A stretch of DNA of 64,000 nt, taken from positions 862,831 to 926,830 of the forward strand of contig NRSV01000003.1 of NCBI GenBank assembly GCA_002286855.1, written 5' to 3'. The translations under genes and the position numbers were made by a program. The notes beneath the pieces are model-generated. The model was not told the origin of the DNA and ran no database searches. It saw only the letters and a program-made list of their open reading frames with translations. Positions 1 through 11,463 of the stretch are shown here, piece by piece (the first letter of the stretch is position 1; each line of letters starts with the position of its first letter). The DNA comes from Bipolaris cookei. Taxonomy: Eukaryota > Ascomycota > Dothideomycetes > Pleosporales > Pleosporaceae.

Positions 1-208
1 CGATGACTGTACATATTGATATTCCAAAGCAGTGACGAATCAAAGTCTATACTATTTATCTACACATACATACACACATATACACATGTCAGTCATGCAA
101 AGACATGAGGGGTAACGGCGTATGTGATGCCGAGCATAAGTACATAGTATCTTGCTAGCATGGCAGACGTGGGCCGGGCTAGCTTACTTGGAACCAAGTG
201 TTATGGCT

Positions 209-1042
209 CTACGTCGCGCCGGGGACATCCCAAACGGCCGCAAACGGATCCTCATCCCAGTGTAGCACCCTAGTGTACTCGAGGCTCAGGCTCATATAGG
301 TGGCCACGTCCTCGCCATAGACGGAGCCGACAAAGGCGTACATGGCATCTATGCCTGCCGAAACCCCACTACTAGAAAACACATTGCCATCCTGGACCCA
401 GCGTGCAGTAGGGACCCATGTGATGTTTTGGCCGTGCGAGGTCGCCCAGGCCCAGCTCCGTTTGTTGGTGGTTGCGCGGCGGCCGGCCAGGACGCCGGCG
501 CGCGAAAGCAGTGACGCGCCCGTGCAAATGGAAATAATGTATTTGAGGCGCGGGAACGTGGCTGCTATGAAGGCGATTTCCTCGGTCATGTCGTTTCGGG
601 TACCGCCGCCGCCGGGGACAATGACGACGTCGATGTCGGGCTTGTCGACAGACGTGTCGGTATCGGTCCCGGCGCAGCTCTCGCGATATGTATCGTTGGC
701 AAGCGCGTGGTCGCATAGGTACTGTTTGAACGTTGTTGTTGGCAGGATTGCTTGGCCAAAGCCGCCCGGCGTCATGGCAGACGTTACCGGATCCATGGTT
801 CGGCTGAGCACAGAGAGAGAGGGCACAGTTGTTGTGTTCCTGTATGTCATGAAGAGCGTGTTGATGAGGTCCATAGGGCCGAAGATATCTAGGGCTTGGT
901 AGTGTGGGAAGATGACAAGGCCATAGTGTGCTGGAAGTGCCGATGTGTTTGTGATGGGCGGTTGAACGGGAGAGGTGAGGCACGCGGAGATGAGGGTGCA
1001 TGCAGCTGCTGCAGCGAGGTAGGCAGTCTGGTAATAGTGCAT
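209..1042 (-). CDS. Secreted DJ-1/PfpI-family (GATase1-like) protein
   Basis: Single-exon gene of 277 residues starting at an ATG. The first ~22 residues are hydrophobic and alanine-rich and read as a signal peptide. The body has the DJ-1/PfpI fold signatures: HYGLVIFPHYQALDIFGP near residues 39-56, DVVIVPGGGGTRND at 138-151, and the nucleophile elbow SICTGAS with Cys at about 173. GVSAGIDAMYAFVGSVYG follows near the C-terminus. This arrangement is that of the isonitrile hydratase/AraC-N-terminal-like subgroup rather than of protease PfpI or DJ-1 itself. An insertion around 105-135 carries two cysteines (about 110 and 123) that could pair in a secreted protein. The substrate cannot be inferred. 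The family call is firm; secretion is probable. Confidence 0.85.
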   Translation of the reverse strand: MHYYQTAYLAAAAACTLISACLTSPVQPPITNTSALPAHYGLVIFPHYQALDIFGPMDLINTLFMTYRNTTTVPSLSVLSRTMDPVTSAMTPGGFGQAILPTTTFKQYLCDHALANDTYRESCAGTDTDTSVDKPDIDVVIVPGGGGTRNDMTEEIAFIAATFPRLKYIISICTGASLLSRAGVLAGRRATTNKRSWAWATSHGQNITWVPTARWVQDGNVFSSSGVSAGIDAMYAFVGSVYGEDVATYMSLSLEYTRVLHWDEDPFAAVWDVPGAT

Positions 1043-1938
1043 CTTTTTTTTCTTTCTTTCTCTCCTTTTGAATAATCGGTATCAAGCTACTCTCGCATCA
1101 GCCTGGCCACTGACTTTTTCGTGCTTGGTTGAAAAGTTGCAGACTCGCCGGGCATCTTTATACCTTTGAGCATTATGCAACTCCACTTTTTTTCTGCAAT
1201 ATATTCATGTACTCTAGACAGGCATGCTGTTATTAATGTGCTCAATAGGCCAAGCTTTGCCCAAAGAAGGTCTTCCCAAGGAGGTGGTCGTTACACTACA
1301 AGGTGCAGGTAGCCGAACTGTTCATCAGGGTCCGAGTGGTGGCAAATTGATTGACTAAATTATTGGGGATTGTGCTGCAGTCAGTTTTAAGACTCAGATA
1401 ATTTTCTTGTCGACATAGTCGACTTGGAAAAGATGTTCTTTTCAGCCATGACAAAGCATCTGTCGATGAGTTTGCGGCTGAGCAAGCCGTGGGGAAATTA
1501 AAATATATTGTGGGATGGCAGTCGTTGAAACGCAGGTCATGCAAGGCCAGGCGAGGTGGATACATGTGGAGGCCGAGTGGCGAGTGGTTGCGCTTGTTGT
1601 GCATGCAGTCGGCCGGCACGAGGCACAAACGGAATGTGGGTGAGGAGGCTGGGGAGGAGGAGAGGTGTGGCGGCAAGCGACGGCTGTTGGCGCGCCAAGC
1701 ACACGGACATGTTCCTGCGACCGATGACGCACTCCACTCACTCTTTCATACTCTCTCATACTCTCTCCCTCCCCTTGTCTCTCTCTCTAATACTCTTTAC
1801 TTTGCTGCACGTCATGGCGGCATGAAATCTTGCGCCATCCTTTGCATCCTTGTTCGAAGCTCGATGCATGTCAAGGCTTGCTGCACCTTCTCTGCCTTCA
1901 CGAGGTAGTAGCACCCACCTGTCCGCGCATCGCCAGCC
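1043..1938. other. Divergent intergenic region with pyrimidine-rich leader
   Basis: About 900 bp lie between two divergently transcribed genes and serve as promoter for both. A long CT-rich tract (roughly 1735-1800, repeated CTCTC units) sits upstream of the MFS start and looks like a fungal core-promoter/leader pyrimidine tract. Short ORFs here have no recognisable protein features. Confidence 0.5.
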
Positions 1939-3748
1939 ATGCCCTCGTCAAGACGGCCGGCCATTGAGGCGCGACGGTCCACGCTTCACTACGAGACTTT
2001 TCCCACAGTCCCCCCCAGGACCCGCGGCCGACCACCTTCGACATCGCCATCCCCCCACCATGGACGCGACTCGCAAGACGGCCACAGCCACCACGAGTCG
2101 CCCCTGCCGACCAGGCAGCTTGTTGTGTTGGCCATCATAGCACTTGCCGAGCAGACTGCCCTCAACTCAATCAGCCCATACCTTCCAGAGATGACGGCCT
2201 CGTTCCCCGAAGTCAAGCAGGGCCAGGGAGGTCTGTACGTGGGCCTCATCGCCTCGTCATTTGCCCTGGCCCAGTTCACCACAAACTTCTTCTGGGGCTG
2301 GCTGTCTGACAAGATTGGGCGCAAGCCCGTCATCATCATGGGCACCTTCATGACCATGTGCTGTTTCCTTGCATTCGGCTTCTGCACAAAACTGTGGCAT
2401 GCTATACTCGTACAGGCACTCATGGGCTTCGTCAATGGCAACTCTGGTGTTGTGTCGACATGTCTGGGCGAGATCACGGACCGGAGCAACCAGTCGCGCG
2501 CCTTCACCTACCTGCCTGTCGTCTACGGTGTTGGTGGTATCACAGGTCCCATTGTCGGAGGCTTGTTGGTTCTCTACAAGAACCCCTTCTCACGCAGCAA
2601 CGCCAATCCGTATCCATATCTCCTACCAAATCTCTTTTCAGCCCTTGTCCTAGGTGTTGATTTGGTGGTGTGCATCATCTTTTTAGAAGAGAGTCTAGAG
2701 GAAGCCAAGAACCTCCCTCCTCTGGGAAAGAGACTGGGAAATTTGTTCTCTTGGATATGGCAATTCACAAGCTCAACTCGACCGACTTATGTACGGCGCC
2801 TGCTTGGTCAGCAAAAGGACCGCGACTCTCCGCATCTACGCAGTATAGGTGAAGATGAGGGCGAAGATCATGTCGAAGACGACGACAACGTGTCGGACAC
2901 GTCTGGCGAATCCGCGCCTGCGCTATTCTCGCATACCAACAGCGAAGAGCTTACGCGAAAGGAGGTCTTGAACCGCGACACGGTGCTACTGTTGGTGACA
3001 TACTTCATCTTTCAACTAGCCAACATTTCTTACAATTCCTTGTATCCTATTTTTGCCGAGGAGCAACCGCCAACTGGACGCGGCTTAAAGCCAGAGGCTG
3101 TTGGCTTGTCTCTGTCGTTTGCAGGAGCGATCACGATACTATTTCAAGTGGGGATATTTGGACGATTGCGAGGCAAGCTAGGCAATAAAATGGCATACAG
3201 GGTTAGCTTGGGTCTGTTCATTGCAGCGTTTGGACTGATGCCGTGGGTGGGCTATAAAGACAGCAACCCATACAAGGGCATTGGCTCGGGCGCTGGATGG
3301 TTGTGGTTTGAGCTTGGGGTGGTATTGGTCATCAAGACAGTCGCAGGTGTCGGCGGCTTGACGGCTGCGCTCCTCATGGTGAGTTACTCTGACGCGACTC
3401 TAACCCGTTGTAGCACATGTTGACGAGGCGCAGATTACAAACTCGGCGCCCAACCACAACGTTCTCGGGACGCTCAACGGCCTTGCGCAGACGCTCTCTG
3501 CTGCCGGACGGGCAGCAGGACCATTCGTTTCGGGCTCGCTGTTTACGGCTGCGACAAAGCTGAGGCACAAGGGAGAAGTTTTGCCGTTTGGCATCTTCGC
3601 TGGCATTGCGCTCGTCGGTTTCGTGCTGAGTTTTGGCATCCGTGGTGAAGGGCTGGAAGCCGAAGGATGGTCTGACGAGGACAACGACGAAGATGAAGAG
3701 GAAGGTGGTGAGGAGGCGGACGAGGGCACAGGCCTGTTACGAAAGTGA
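1939..3748 (+). CDS. MFS transporter, ZIFL/YCR023C-like
   Basis: Two exons, 1939-3378 and 3434-3748, give 584 residues. The 55-bp intron has donor GTGAGT and acceptor GCAG; splicing restores the sequence ITNSAPNHNVLGTLNGLAQ typical of the last membrane half. A proline- and serine-rich cytosolic N-terminus (about 58 residues) precedes helix 1. MFS motif A (GWLSDKIGRKP) lies at about 120-130 in the loop between helices 2 and 3. A long acidic, serine-rich central loop (about 285-340) separates the two six-helix halves, and the C-terminus is acidic. The pattern matches fungal YCR023C and plant zinc-induced-facilitator-like carriers (established knowledge of the family), which export small solutes at vacuolar or plasma membranes. 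The substrate is unknown. Confidence 0.88.
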
Positions 3749-5427
3749 ACGAGTCATGGGAATCATATGTAACATAGCAATTTGGCGCTGCTTGGGCGGT
3801 GCGCAAAACCAGACACTGGGGGTGGGCGGCGTTGTACGGGCTATTTTAGCAGAGATAGAAGGGATGGAGGCCTCAAGTAGCTAGCGGATCGAGAATCAAG
3901 AGTGAGATTGAAGGTGTACATGGTATGTGCGGGTGCATGTTGTGACGTAGAAAGCAGTGTCGAAGACGAGGGAGATGGCAATCACGTGCCCGAGCAACGG
4001 CCAAGTGCCACGTGGTGGTCCGAGCGATGAAGCAAAGACTGCGATGATTTCGGTGCAACGCGTCTTTGTAAGAAGATCACAATGAGAAAGCTGCCGGGCA
4101 AAGGTGCATGTAGTATTACAGAGATGTATACTTAGCAGGGTGGATGCGTGGTTGGATAGCAGGCGGGCACTAGTGTCCAAGTACTCAAAGAAGCTTTCAC
4201 GAGGCGGTTCCACCATGACGGGCCATACGCAGCCATGACTCAGGGGCCAGGTGTCTGTTTGGCAACGGAGCAGCCCCCAGTGAACATGTACTACGCATGT
4301 ATGTAATCAGGGAAGGGGGACGCGGGAAATCAGACAAGGACATTTGGATGACCCTGGGCGATGATGAGAGTGCTGGTCAGTACACACTACACGCAGGAAG
4401 TGAGTATGTACAGGCACAAGTACAGGGGGGCAGCGAAGTAATTGCGAGTGACCTCGGGGAATGAACGTGCTAAATTGGCCCTGCAGAGCTGAAGAGTGGG
4501 CTAGTCAGCATGCCAGCGTATACTTACATATTCTTGGGCGCATTGCGGATGGACAACATGGACACGAAATGTATGTACTATGTGTGTAAGGTACATAAGT
4601 AAGTAGAGTCACCACCACTCTAGCGCAACGCCATGGAGCTGTGTTGCATGAGGCCTTTGGTTTTGGTCCGGTGGTGGGCGCAAGGCAGGAGGCCAGCGGG
4701 CGGCGCTCCGCCCGACCTGCCTTGGCTAGTCGCCCGCGTACGGACCTTTTGTCGGGGGAGCGGAGGGGGCGGAGCTGACTCTGATGAACATCCAAACAAC
4801 ACGCACAATCAACCACGACGGCATTCGACACGGCAGCAGCCAGCTGGCCAAGCCTCGCCCACATGCACTGCCAATTGGCCTACGGCTCTTGTTCCTGTCC
4901 TCCCACACGGCTCCCCGGGTCTACGGCCTGCAGCTTGGAGATGACAAGTGAGAAGGCTTCTCTTGGCCAATCTCTCGGCCTTTAGGTGGCTTGCGTCTCT
5001 GCATACGAGCGGGTAGGGGCTCCCATCTCAGCACGGCCGTGCGGCTAGCCACCATGCACTGCCACTAGCACCTTTCCCACTAAGCTGGAGGGTAAAAAAA
5101 TGGCCCACAGCTGAAGTGCTGAGTCTAGGGCCATGTCCCAAGATAGGACTTGCGCTACCTGTCTGCATGAGGGGCCATCGCTGCCGTGTGGAGTAATCGT
5201 GGAAACGGGCAAGATTCACATAAGAATCGTGGCATGGCGCCCTGGGGAATCTGGCGGACGCTGGTATTAGAGTTTCGGTTTCTCCCATTACCGACTTTGT
5301 CTTCTTCCATACATAGTCCGCTCTGTCTATTTACTCCACGCCTCCATTCCTCGCCTTTTGCACCGAGCACGCCATTCGCACCGCGGGCGTCGTCCCTCTC
5401 TCCCCCTCTCCTGCGCAGCCTCCCAAC
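3749..5427. other. Long intergenic region, no supported gene
   Basis: About 1.7 kb between two co-directional membrane-protein genes. Several overlapping ORFs of 60-120 codons exist on both strands but show no domain, signal peptide or splice-consistent extension. The last 100 bp before the next gene are pyrimidine-rich (TCTCTCCCCCTCTCC), a likely leader. I see nothing else. Confidence 0.5.
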
Positions 5428-7609
5428 ATGGGTTGGAGTTTCCATGGCCACAAACGCGACGTCGACGCTGAAAAGCACCTGAAGCGGCTACACAAGACCA
5501 CGCCCTTTATCGAAAGCCCACTTGTCGGTGCCGACCATGAAAATCTCGTCTTCTCCCAGCGACACGAGGCCAACAGCGTCGAACTCTTCTTCGACTTGTT
5601 CTTTGTCGCAAACTTGGCAACTTTCACTGCCTACCACTCAATCACAGACGTAGACTACCTCTTGGGATACATTGGCTTCTTCGGAATTCTGTGGTCTTGT
5701 TGGTTTCAGATTACGCTGCACGATGTGCGCTTTGCGCGAGACTCGCTGTATGAACGTGTATGCAAGACGATCCAGTTTATTGCCTTTGTTGGTTTGGCCT
5801 TGGTTGGCAGCCAGTTTAATCCTGCCAATCAGAAAGCCCCGCGCAACAACACAGTCAGTTCGCCGCCCTTGTAACACGGCAATGCGCATTTATTGACTCT
5901 TGACGACAGAACTTCCGCATAATGTGCTACACACTCGTTATCACCCGTGGTCTTTTGGCAATTCAATACCTCGTCGTCCTATTCTTCACCTGGAGGGCAA
6001 AGTATTCCAAAATCTACCTGCCTCTGATACTCATGTTTGCCATCTATGCAATTAGCATGGGCGCCTTTATTGCCATGACGCCTGTTTTTCGCGAAGGTAA
6101 TCAGAATCGGCGGCACATTTATCTTGTTTGGTATGTCGCCATGGTTTTGGAGGCCGTCCTAGTCATTGGCATCTCGTGTTTCTGGCGCATGCTCAGCTTC
6201 AAGAAGACGCATCTTATGGAGCGAATGAGCTTGCTCACCATCATCGTCATTGGCGAAGGCGCCATTGGTGTTACAAAGACCGTGTCCAGAATAATGGGAA
6301 AGCACGGCCTCGATGTCGAGGGATGCTTTCTCATCATGTGCATTATTGTTATTCTGGTGCTAGTCTGGGCGCTGTGAGTATCCTGAAACACAATGCATAA
6401 ACCCCCAAACTGACCGCCCGTACCAGGTACTTTGATAACTTCCCACATGGTCACTACGGAACCATCCGGCAGCAGATTTGGAGTCTTTTACATTTCCCGC
6501 TTCAAATTGCAATCGTTGGTATAGTTGAGGGGGCGCAGCAGCTTGCCCTCGCTCGCTACGTTATCAACAACACCAACAAGGCCTCAGGCAAAATCACCCA
6601 GTATTGCCAACTCGAGAATCTCGACGGCCAAAAGCTCCAAGACAAGCTCACGGACTTGCTCGACTACTACGAACTTGATGGTAAACTCGAGACGAGAAAC
6701 TTCTTTTACGAAGCGCAGAATGCCATCTGGAAAATCGGAAACACGACGAGTATCTGCTCGCCTGATAAATCTGATGATTACACGTTTGGTGACGAGAACA
6801 AGTATAGTAGTTGGCCAGATGCGTTCAAGAACCTGTCCTATGCCATCAGCAACGGCATGTACACCGGCCTTGGTATGAAGCTCCCCGTGGACAAACTCGA
6901 AAAGCACAGCCCGCTCGAGGTAGGCCTCCATGCCTGGAAACTCGTTTACTTGTATTTTTGGACTTCCTTCTGCATCCTCGTCCTATGTCTGGTCATCTTC
7001 CTATTCCTCATCCGCCGCCACAAGGCTGACCTCTTCGACTACACATCTGTCATCTCGCGCATGAGTGCCTTTTTCGTCGGCGCGACAATGCTGGCGCTCA
7101 TGGCTAACGACGCCAAAATCTACGCTGCTATTGAATCGCCCGCTCTTCTACCAGTCTGTGTGGTACTTCTCTTCCTCATCCTCGTTTGCGACAAACTAAG
7201 CTGCTTGTGGTGTAACACCCAGCTCAAAAAAAGCGGGAAGCCATACGCACTCGAAGTCGATGAACACGAACATGGCCATGGCCATGGTCACAATCACGAC
7301 CATAATACACACATGACTGTACATGAGACGGGCGTGGTATATAAAAAAGTACCGCACGACACTGCTGCTGTGGGGATCAGTGAAGTGAACAATGCCTCAC
7401 GGTGGAGCATGCATCCAGAGGACTTGAAGCCCCTCACTGCTTATAGCTCAAGTTACAATGCCTCTCAGCATAGCATCGCCATGGAATCGTTGCACAGTAC
7501 GCCGGATACAACCCCTCATGTGCTAAGCCCAGATCCAGTCGCTCATCAAGATTACCTGGCCATCACTCCTGCTGGATACGCTCCGGTCAACACAGAACCA
7601 AAAGCATAA
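5428..7609 (+). CDS. Low-temperature-requirement A (LtrA)-like membrane protein
   Basis: Three exons (5428-5853, 5910-6373, 6427-7609) give 690 residues. Both introns (56 and 53 bp) are GT-AG and preserve frame. The N-terminal half begins with the hallmark HEANSVELFFDLFFVANL, followed by several transmembrane helices; MERMSLLTIIVIGEGAIG also matches the family. A hydrophilic loop in exon 3 is followed by three more helices (about 505-610) and a cytosolic tail. The tail carries a histidine cluster (HEHGHGHGHNHDH, around 7267-7305), a likely metal-binding stretch of the kind seen in zinc carriers. LtrA family function is not established; the name comes from a bacterial cold phenotype. Family call strong, role unknown. 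Confidence 0.85.
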
Positions 7610-7971
7610 TATTTGAATCTGTTCCAACCAAGAACTTCTTCCTTTATTCATCTCTTATTTTTCTTGTCTTGTCACAGTCCCTTTGATCATTTAGCGAGCG
7701 CGGCGTTGCATTTTTTATCTGTAATTGCATGATATCCAAACACCCAACTACCTACTATGGATAGTGTAGTAATACTATGAGTATTCTAGGACATAAAAAG
7801 ACTACTTCCTACTCTACCATCTTCTCTCTATTAAATTCTCAGAAAGTACTAACGTGGGTGCACAGCGAGTGACGCACCCCAGCAAACTATTATGACTTCT
7901 GCACGTAACTACCCAACACCACAGGGACGTACTGTAGCTTAATCTAGATAACATTAATCGATAACTTCTAC
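7610..7971. other. 3' flank with possible pogo-type end fragment
   Basis: This is the 3' flank of the LtrA-like gene. At 7851-7890 a stretch beginning TAACGTGGGTGCACAGCGAG resembles the TAACG...ATAGCGAG terminal sequence of the neighbouring pogo elements. About 60 bp later CAGGGACGTACTGTAGCT resembles the helix-turn-helix coding start seen in copy B. It may be a short remnant of a related element. No partner end was found. Confidence 0.3.
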
Positions 7972-9849
7972 TAACGTAAAGGTATAGCGAGTGGCTCAGT
8001 ATAGCGAGTGGCTCACGATGCCAAGACCCCACCAAACCTCACGACTATTACAGACCATTACAACGCAACCATAATAGCAAATAGAATTTGTAGTATGCTA
8101 TTCTACTTAGAATCTAATTCTACATCTTGCTTATATGTGCGCGTATTATGCCCAGCCTTGCCACAGCGTCTACAGTGCCTTTGCGACGGCTCGCCCACCT
8201 CAACGCGCTCTCTCTTCTTTGCCTTCTTCCCATCATTACGCGCCTCAAACTCCCTTAGAGCTGCTAATCGCTCTCCCTCCTCTACTATTACAGTACCTTC
8301 CTTCTGAACTCGCTTTCTTTTGTGCGATTTTCGTCGCGTGGCGGCTGCGTTAGCTACTTCAAGCCCAGAGATGCGTTTTTGCGACAACACTAACTTATGT
8401 GTAATAATCGCAGCGCCTTTTGCCAGCTTTTCAAGAGCAACCACCATACTTATTGGCAAGCTTTCTATAGGTCTCTGAACCTTCTGCTTCACCAACGTCG
8501 ATTGCGACCCTAACTCTAGGGTATTTCTTGGGGTTTGCGACAGTCAGGGCAGATCTCCTGCAGCAGATAGTGTTGGTGTCTGTAGCTTAACGTCGAGCTT
8601 TGATATCACCACCTCTGGGTCGTGCGGGACTAAGCCAGCGCCTCGAAACCCTCCTAAGATATTTTCCTTAGTGATATTCTTACTATAGGCCTGCTGGGAG
8701 GCTGGGAGGAACTCAATCTTAGTCATATGGTTGATTCCATTGCGCATCATCTCCTCGGCTTGGCGCCCATACGCCCTCTTTAAAGGCGAGAAACAGCCCA
8801 CATCAAGTGGCTGTAGTAGATGGAAAGAGTGCGGAAGCATGCATAGAGTAATAATCTTTGCCTCCTTACAGTGTTGCTGGAACTCGAGCGAGTTGTGGCT
8901 CTCATGACCGTCAAGAATGAGTAGACGATAGCCTCCAATACTACGCTCTTTCGTATGCCTGTTAAAGTGCTCCAGCCACTTCAGGCCAAGCTCATTCGTC
9001 GTCCAGCCGTTCTCAGAGACTACAAGAACCCAACCGCGAGGCAGGCTGTCCTCCTTGTACCAGGCAGAGAGGTGGTGATTACCTTGAAAGATGATGAAAG
9101 GTGGGATCACCCAGCCAGCTGCGCTGACACAAACCACGCTGGTAACCCACTCCCGGTTGCCTTGCTGTATAGATTTCGCCTTCAATCGACGCTCAGAGGC
9201 TGTAACTACTGCTGACGCGTTGTGCATGCCCATCATGAAGCCCGTCTCGTCAAATTTGTACATGTCGTTGTCCTGGGTCCCATACTTGGCTTTGGTATTC
9301 TGTACAAGGTGGAACTAACCCTGCACAAGCTTAGGATCTTCACAGAGGACTCTCCTATAGTCTTACTTTCGATTGAACTTCAGCTTTAGCTCTGGGCGAC
9401 GTTTTGTGAATGCTCTAGACCAGTTTGGGCCAACAGGGTCGCGGCGGCGGGCAGCCAGCAAAGAATTAGCAAGATCTTTGACAGCAAGAAGGCGCAGTAG
9501 AAATCCTCGCGCGTCAATGTCGAGAATATATTCAAAAATCGTCTCCTCTTCTGGCACAAGGAGCTTCATTGATTTAAGTGAAGAATTTTGTCTTGAAGGT
9601 ATTCCGGCACGTCGATTACTAGGAATTTGGTGGGAGATATTATAGAGCGTGGCAGCCTTACTAAGTGATAACGTCGCGTCTCTTTGGATAGCCTGAAGTG
9701 CAAGCCGAATTTTAGGCTCTTTTGAAGGAGTTTTCACGTTGTTATGCGGAGGCATCACGTCTAATAGTGGTGATGTGGTAGAAGTTGATAGGGTCTTGGT
9801 AGAATGGTAATCTCGCTATACTGGCAATTTCGCTATACACTCATGTTAG
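7972..9849 (-). mobile_element. pogo-type DNA transposon copy A (inactivated)
   Basis: A 1.88-kb element in reverse orientation, bounded by TA and ends containing repeated TATAGCGAG motifs. One reading frame runs 9758-8103 and is broken by only three in-frame stops. It encodes an N-terminal helix-turn-helix/CENP-B-like part (9758-9363), a DDE catalytic part (9263-8544; KFDETGFMMG, LLILDGHESH, LQPLDVGCF all present) and a C-terminal CCHC zinc knuckle (CRRCGKAGHNTRTY, about 8160-8110). The stops (TAA after FNRK, TAG after LVQG, TGA after GDLP) make it non-autonomous. TA target sites and the three Asp motifs are as known for Tc1/mariner-pogo elements. From 8126 to 9401 it is identical to copy B. 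Confidence 0.9.
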
Positions 9850-9953
9850 TTGATAGACTGTGATAGAAGTGTGTGATGTCGCCTTGACGTTGCTGCGCTA
9901 GTGGAGTGTGAGATGCTCACTTATGAACTACGTTCTATAATAGTGTAAACATT

Positions 9954-11463
9954 TTAGTTTGTCTTCTTCATTGATAATCCCTCCCAAGTGAACTTCGCTA
10001 CAAGCACGAGCGCCGCGCATGCAAACAATAGGCAACTTCCAAAGATCCACAGGTCATCATAGCCGCTATGCTTTTGAATTGAGCCGCCAATAGGTGCACC
10101 AATCAGTATACCAATTGCACAGAAAAAGAAAGCCTGGCCTAGGCGTGTACCAATCTTGTGTTTAGCACTGCCGCTTATGTAGATGATAACCGTGGAAGGC
10201 AATGAGACAAAGGTTCCAGAAAAGAAACCGTAGAACGCCATGAGGACGATAATACTGGCCGGGGCTGTGACAGTCATGAATAGTATGCAGAGAATCGCAG
10301 ACATGAGTATGCATGGTATCATAACATTGAATGGACCAATCTTATCCGACAAGAGATTCGGCAGAATACCTGGAAATCTTGTCAGCAAAACGATGCAAGT
10401 GTTGAAGAGAATTTACTAACGGCCAAAGAGCGAAGTGCTGTTCAAAATGGCGATAAGATAAAATCCCAGATCCGCATTCGTAATTCGTTCCGTAATTGCA
10501 TATATTTGGGCATAGACCAAGGGTACATTGAGTCCCGCGAAACCCAATAAGAAGCCTAAGGTTATAAAGGAGTATGCGGGAATCAAGAACGCCTTTAGAT
10601 CAAATAGAGTTCGTGTTTGAGGAGGAAGCACGCGGACACGCATGACTAGGTTTGGGACAACCAGTGTACCTAGCATTATGAAGCCAAGCACACGGGTGGC
10701 CCATCCAAATCCGATCTTTGGGAGGAGCTTATGTAAGACGATTGGGTAGATGACGCCCCCTAGTGATGATCCTGAAGCCGCAATGCCAATGGCAGTCCCG
10801 ATCCTGGTGGAGAAGTAGGTTGAAAGGATAGCGACACTTGGAACGTATATCAACCCTGCACCGATACCAACACAGAAGGCTTGAGATAGTAGGACTTGCC
10901 AGTACGCATGGCAAAGTGACAGCATCATGTGGCCGAAGACAATCATAAATGATCCGACGAGCAAAAGTGCGCGGAGGTATCCGGCATCATAGATAGGCCC
11001 GGCTAGGGTGCCTGTTACCAGCATGAGGTAGGCTTGAACAGATCCAATCCAGGCGATAGCTGATGAAGTAGAATTCGGGAGTAGAGTCGTTTCGTAATAC
11101 GCCTGGTATGATCCAAATGTGTTGGTGATACCCCTTATCTGGAGTTAGCAGACATTTTATGGTCGAAGTGCAGGGTGTCTCATGCCATGAATTGAAAGTG
11201 AGGAAGAATCCACCAAACACCTGCAACCAAGCCAAAATACCGCCGTTGGGTGCCTTAGAGGTGGCGTTCGCGGTAGGCTGCTTTGGCTGCGCAGCCTCCA
11301 GCGCCGCTCCACTCTCATCAGGTATGGTTACATCCTCACCAGGCTGTTGCTCCTTCGCCGAAGGATCATGGACATCCTGTACCGTACTTGAAGAAGAGGG
11401 TGAGGATGGCAGCTGCTGGTTTGGTTTCTCTCCTGAAGGCATCATAGGATGTGCTGAAGCCAT
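9954..11463 (-). CDS. MFS monocarboxylate-transporter-like permease
   Basis: Three exons (11463-11186, 11133-10421, 10369-9954) give 468 residues. Intron 2 is GT-AG. Intron 1 has no GT donor in a usable place: the only frame-preserving solution is a GC donor at 11185-11184 with acceptor AAG ending at 11134, which restores NSWGITNTFG. The N-terminus is a Ser/Gln/Pro-rich cytosolic tail of about 75 residues, then GILAWLQVFGGFFLTFNSW begins helix 1. FGRILPNLLSDKIGPFN, formed across intron 2, is the mid-protein signature of the MCT/MCH5 subfamily. Fungal relatives carry riboflavin or monocarboxylates, or export secondary metabolites (family knowledge). It lies beside a P450 stump and between transposon copies. 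Confidence 0.87.

Noticed and set aside
342..902. 186-codon plus-strand ORF opposite the DJ-1-like gene
   Set aside because: Antisense shadow: no domain, and the minus frame carries all family motifs.
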